Assembly: GCA_012799535.1 (NCBI GenBank)
Contig: JAAZLB010000237.1
Span: 1-5,511 of the forward strand
Length of the DNA stretch: 5,511 nucleotides
Reading direction: 5' to 3'
From: Bacillota bacterium
GTDB taxonomy: Bacteria > Bacillota > Limnochordia > Darwinibacteriales > Darwinibacteriaceae
Position numbers and translations under genes: made by a program. This document shows, piece by piece, positions 4,365 to 5,511 of the stretch (position 1 is the stretch's first letter; each line of letters starts with the position of its first letter). Below the pieces are notes generated by a model. The model did no database searches, had not been told where the DNA came from, and was given only the letters and a program-made list of their open reading frames with translations.

Positions 4365-4613
4365 TTAAATTAGTTTTAGTAGTGCATAACCGATAACCCC
4401 ACCCGCCACGGTGGCCAAGAAATCAAGTAGCTCCGGCGCACCCTTTTTCAAGAGCCAATCCCAGACGATCTCTTTGAACGCTCCTACCACTGCTGCCGTG
4501 GCCAAGCCGATAAGTGGGCAAAACAAAAGCCCTGCCAGTATCGACAGGGCCAGACCGGCCAGTAGGTGTTTTTGCTTATCTACTTGTATGTTATCGCCCC
4601 CTCTAGCTGGCAA
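4365..4613 (-). CDS. YfiM/DUF2279-like membrane protein, possible holin
   Basis: In the chosen form this is 82 residues. The pattern DKQKH (12-16), GAFKE...D (44-52), LLDFLATVAGG (62-72) with two hydrophobic helices (about 17-35 and 66-79) plus an intermediate one resembles the YfiM/DUF2279 family of small membrane proteins, which also appear in phages. Its place before xhlA suggests a holin role (inference). The start is uncertain. TTG at 4611-4613 sits seven bases after GAGAGGGGA; an ATG at 4629-4631 and a TTG at 4653-4655 lack ribosome sites. An ATA at 4587-4589 sits seven bases after GAGGGGGCG and just before the conserved part. It is divergent from the 4691-4894 gene. Confidence 0.68.
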   Translation of the reverse strand: MPARGGDNIQVDKQKHLLAGLALSILAGLLFCPLIGLATAAVVGAFKEIVWDWLLKKGAPELLDFLATVAGGVIGYALLKLI

Positions 4614-4690
4614 AACAGGATCCCCTCTCATTGTGTAGAAGTTGGCAGTTGTCAAGACTTACCAAATCACCGAGAGGGGAGGTGTTTTCA
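4614..4690. promoter_or_regulatory. divergent intergenic region with mirrored ribosome-site repeats
   Basis: TCCCCTCTC (4621-4629) and GAGAGGGGA (4672-4680) form a perfect 9-bp inverted repeat. Each arm supplies the ribosome site of one of the two divergent genes. A consensus -35 TTGACA lies on the minus strand at 4655-4650, but the -10 at 17 bp (AATGAG) is weak. No clear plus-strand promoter was found, although one should lie here for the 4691 gene. Confidence 0.4.
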
Positions 4691-4894
4691 ATGAAAATTA
4701 AGGTTAATCTAAAATCAGGGATCACACTGACAACCGATGATCTCCATGTTCCTGCCGGTGTGCCCATATTAGATTACTTCAAAATAGGACTTGAGAAAGA
4801 CGGCGATGTTACACTGATTGATGAAAAAGCAAATACCACCGTTAAGTCAAAGTGGAGTGAAGTGCATTCGATTGAATTTGTATTGAACGAATAG
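4691..4894 (+). CDS. hypothetical 67-residue beta-rich protein on the opposite strand
   Basis: The start ATG is six bases after a perfect GGAGGTG, so the longer in-frame opening from 4631 is not used. The sequence alternates strand-like segments (KIKVNLKSGITLTT at 2-15, DVTLIDEKANTTVKSKW at 39-55, HSIEFVLNE at the end) with few helices, consistent with a small beta-barrel or beta-grasp type fold; no signal peptide, membrane helix or cysteine is present. I do not recognise the family. It is the only intact plus-strand gene inside the late region, with its own ribosome site and terminator (4898-4925), as expected of a moron expressed separately from the lysis operon. Whether it acts as a regulator or host modifier is unknown. 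Confidence 0.7.
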   Translation: MKIKVNLKSGITLTTDDLHVPAGVPILDYFKIGLEKDGDVTLIDEKANTTVKSKWSEVHSIEFVLNE

Positions 4895-4897
4895 GTT

Positions 4898-4925
4898 GAG
4901 CCACCCATTACTCGGGTGGCTTCTC
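4898..4925 (+). terminator. terminator after the 4691-4894 gene
   Basis: AGCCACCC (4899-4906) pairs with GGGTGGCT (4914-4921), an 8-bp stem with a 7-nt loop, followed by a weak T-tract (TTCTCGCTTC). Minus-strand transcription from the 4936-5139 gene would also cross the hairpin, but it lacks a T-tract in that direction. Confidence 0.65.
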
Positions 4926-4935
4926 GCTTCTAAAA

Positions 4936-5139
4936 TCAAGGTTCACGACCTGTGATATGTCCCTTGAAGCAAGCAGACCCCGTCTCAATGTCGCTTAGAT
5001 CTATTTGAGGATTCTTCAACCTCCCCAGCTGCTCAGCGAACTCTGCTTCGGTAGCTTCCTGGGCAGCTAACTTTTCTTCTAAAGCGCCAATTCTAGCCTC
5101 GAGCCGTTCAATTCGTTTTATAACTTTACTATCGTTCAT
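4936..5139 (-). CDS. hypothetical 67-residue coiled-coil protein
   Basis: The start ATG follows an excellent ribosome site (GGAGGAGGTGA, spacer four). Residues 6-41 form a heptad coiled coil with hydrophobics at I10, L13, I17, L20 and L24 and many E/K/R, so it probably oligomerises. A short tail follows (NPQIDLSDIETGSACFKG) with a single cysteine. There is no membrane helix, which separates it from XhlA despite the similar N-terminus. It is placed between the truncated gene at the right edge and the lysis cassette and is convergent with the plus-strand gene. Its function is unknown; small coiled-coil proteins occur at this place, next to tail-fibre genes, in many Gram-positive prophages. Confidence 0.7.
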   Translation of the reverse strand: MNDSKVIKRIERLEARIGALEEKLAAQEATEAEFAEQLGRLKNPQIDLSDIETGSACFKGHITGREP

Positions 5140-5165
5140 TTGATCACCTCCTCCTCAATTTTGAA

Positions 5166-5192
5166 TATAAAAATAGCCCTCGGAAGGGCTAG
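5166..5192 (-). terminator. terminator after the right-edge gene
   Basis: On the minus strand TAGCCCT-TCCG-AGGGCTA is a perfect 7-bp stem (5174-5191) with a 4-nt loop, followed by TTTTTATATT. It ends the transcript of the 5215-5511 gene, just before the ribosome site of the coiled-coil gene. Confidence 0.8.
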
Positions 5193-5214
5193 TGAAAATT
5201 TATTGTTATGTTAT

Positions 5215-5511
5215 TTAATAGGCAACTCCAAAACCAGCAAAAACTTTGTTGTCAATACCTTTTTGCCCTATATACCCAGCATGTATAGAAGCAACAGGGA
5301 AATAGTAACGCGCTTTAGCGGACCAATACCAACCATCAGGCACTTTTGCAGCAGAACCAAATAAACCAATGTTACCAATTCGCTTATCATACCTAACACC
5401 ATACGACAGACCCGAAACAGTATCATTTTTATTAGTAGAATCTAGAATAGGTTTTCCGTCTTTTTCAACAATAAATTCATTTTGATAGCTTGTGTTATAA
5501 GACCCAAGAGA
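5215..5511 (-). CDS. C-terminal part of a gene with a beta-rich tail (5' end outside window)
   Basis: The frame is open from the window edge for 98 codons to TAA (5217-5215). The sequence is Gly- and aromatic-rich with alternating strand-like segments (YGVRYDKR, WYWSAKARYYFPV, SIHAGYIG) and ends VFAGFGVAY. This resembles a beta-sheet-rich tail domain, and the alternating pattern with a final aromatic residue also recalls an outer-membrane beta-barrel end, which would imply a diderm host. Codon use is more AT-rich than in the lysis genes. By position it could be a tail-fibre or receptor-binding protein, or cargo. I do not recognise the family. Confidence 0.6.
   Translation of the reverse strand, partial: SLGSYNTSYQNEFIVEKDGKPILDSTNKNDTVSGLSYGVRYDKRIGNIGLFGSAAKVPDGWYWSAKARYYFPVASIHAGYIGQKGIDNKVFAGFGVAY

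Noticed and set aside
5140..5364. Plus-strand open frame of 74 codons
   Set aside because: It crosses a minus-strand terminator and is antisense to the partial right-edge gene, without a credible ribosome site in its direction.

Overview
The window reads as the end of a prophage from a Gram-positive, Firmicutes-type host, most likely a clostridial or Peptococcaceae-like lineage. The basis is strong GGAGG-type ribosome sites, a XhlA-type lysis protein, a FlgJ-like glucosaminidase endolysin and short phage-like genes. The species cannot be named from the sequence. Almost every gene is on the minus strand, so the transcriptional order runs from high to low coordinates.

Right part (5511 to 2781), late and lysis region. 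A truncated, AT-rich gene (5215-5511, possible beta-rich C-terminus) ends at a terminator (5166-5192). Next comes a small coiled-coil protein (4936-5139). A lone plus-strand gene (4691-4894) with its own terminator interrupts the series. The lysis cassette follows on the minus strand: a YfiM/DUF2279-like membrane protein (4365-4613), XhlA (4101-4349), a small four-cysteine zinc-ribbon protein (3889-4098), and a glucosaminidase endolysin (3519-3938). After an internal terminator (3473-3498) come a signal-peptide-bearing, three-helix holin candidate (3049-3444) and a small acidic protein (2807-3019), closed by a terminator (2781-2809). The membrane proteins would let the cytoplasmic endolysin reach the wall.

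Middle part (2780 to 1169), cargo unit. A 388-residue SDH-family (Clp/crotonase-fold) serine proteinase with a C-terminal CxxC...CxC zinc-ribbon-like module is followed 17 nt later by a 62-residue protein of unknown function, and then by a strong terminator. Upstream lie nested inverted repeats and a possible 19-codon leader ORF that stops 4 nt before the proteinase start. This looks like an independently regulated moron (cargo) operon and is the best candidate here for an undescribed system.

Left part (1168 to 1). There are two tandem, promoter-plus-terminator small RNA candidates on the minus strand (about 1068-1135 and 862-925). The second carries two copies of a 9-bp repeat and resembles a type I antitoxin RNA whose toxin is missing. 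Then come a 74-residue hypothetical protein (573-797) with a hairpin over its ribosome site, a terminator (371-394), a coding-like but frameshifted stretch (171-336), and the 3' end of a plus-strand membrane protein (1-159) that is probably host or flanking sequence. I could not identify an integrase or attachment site.
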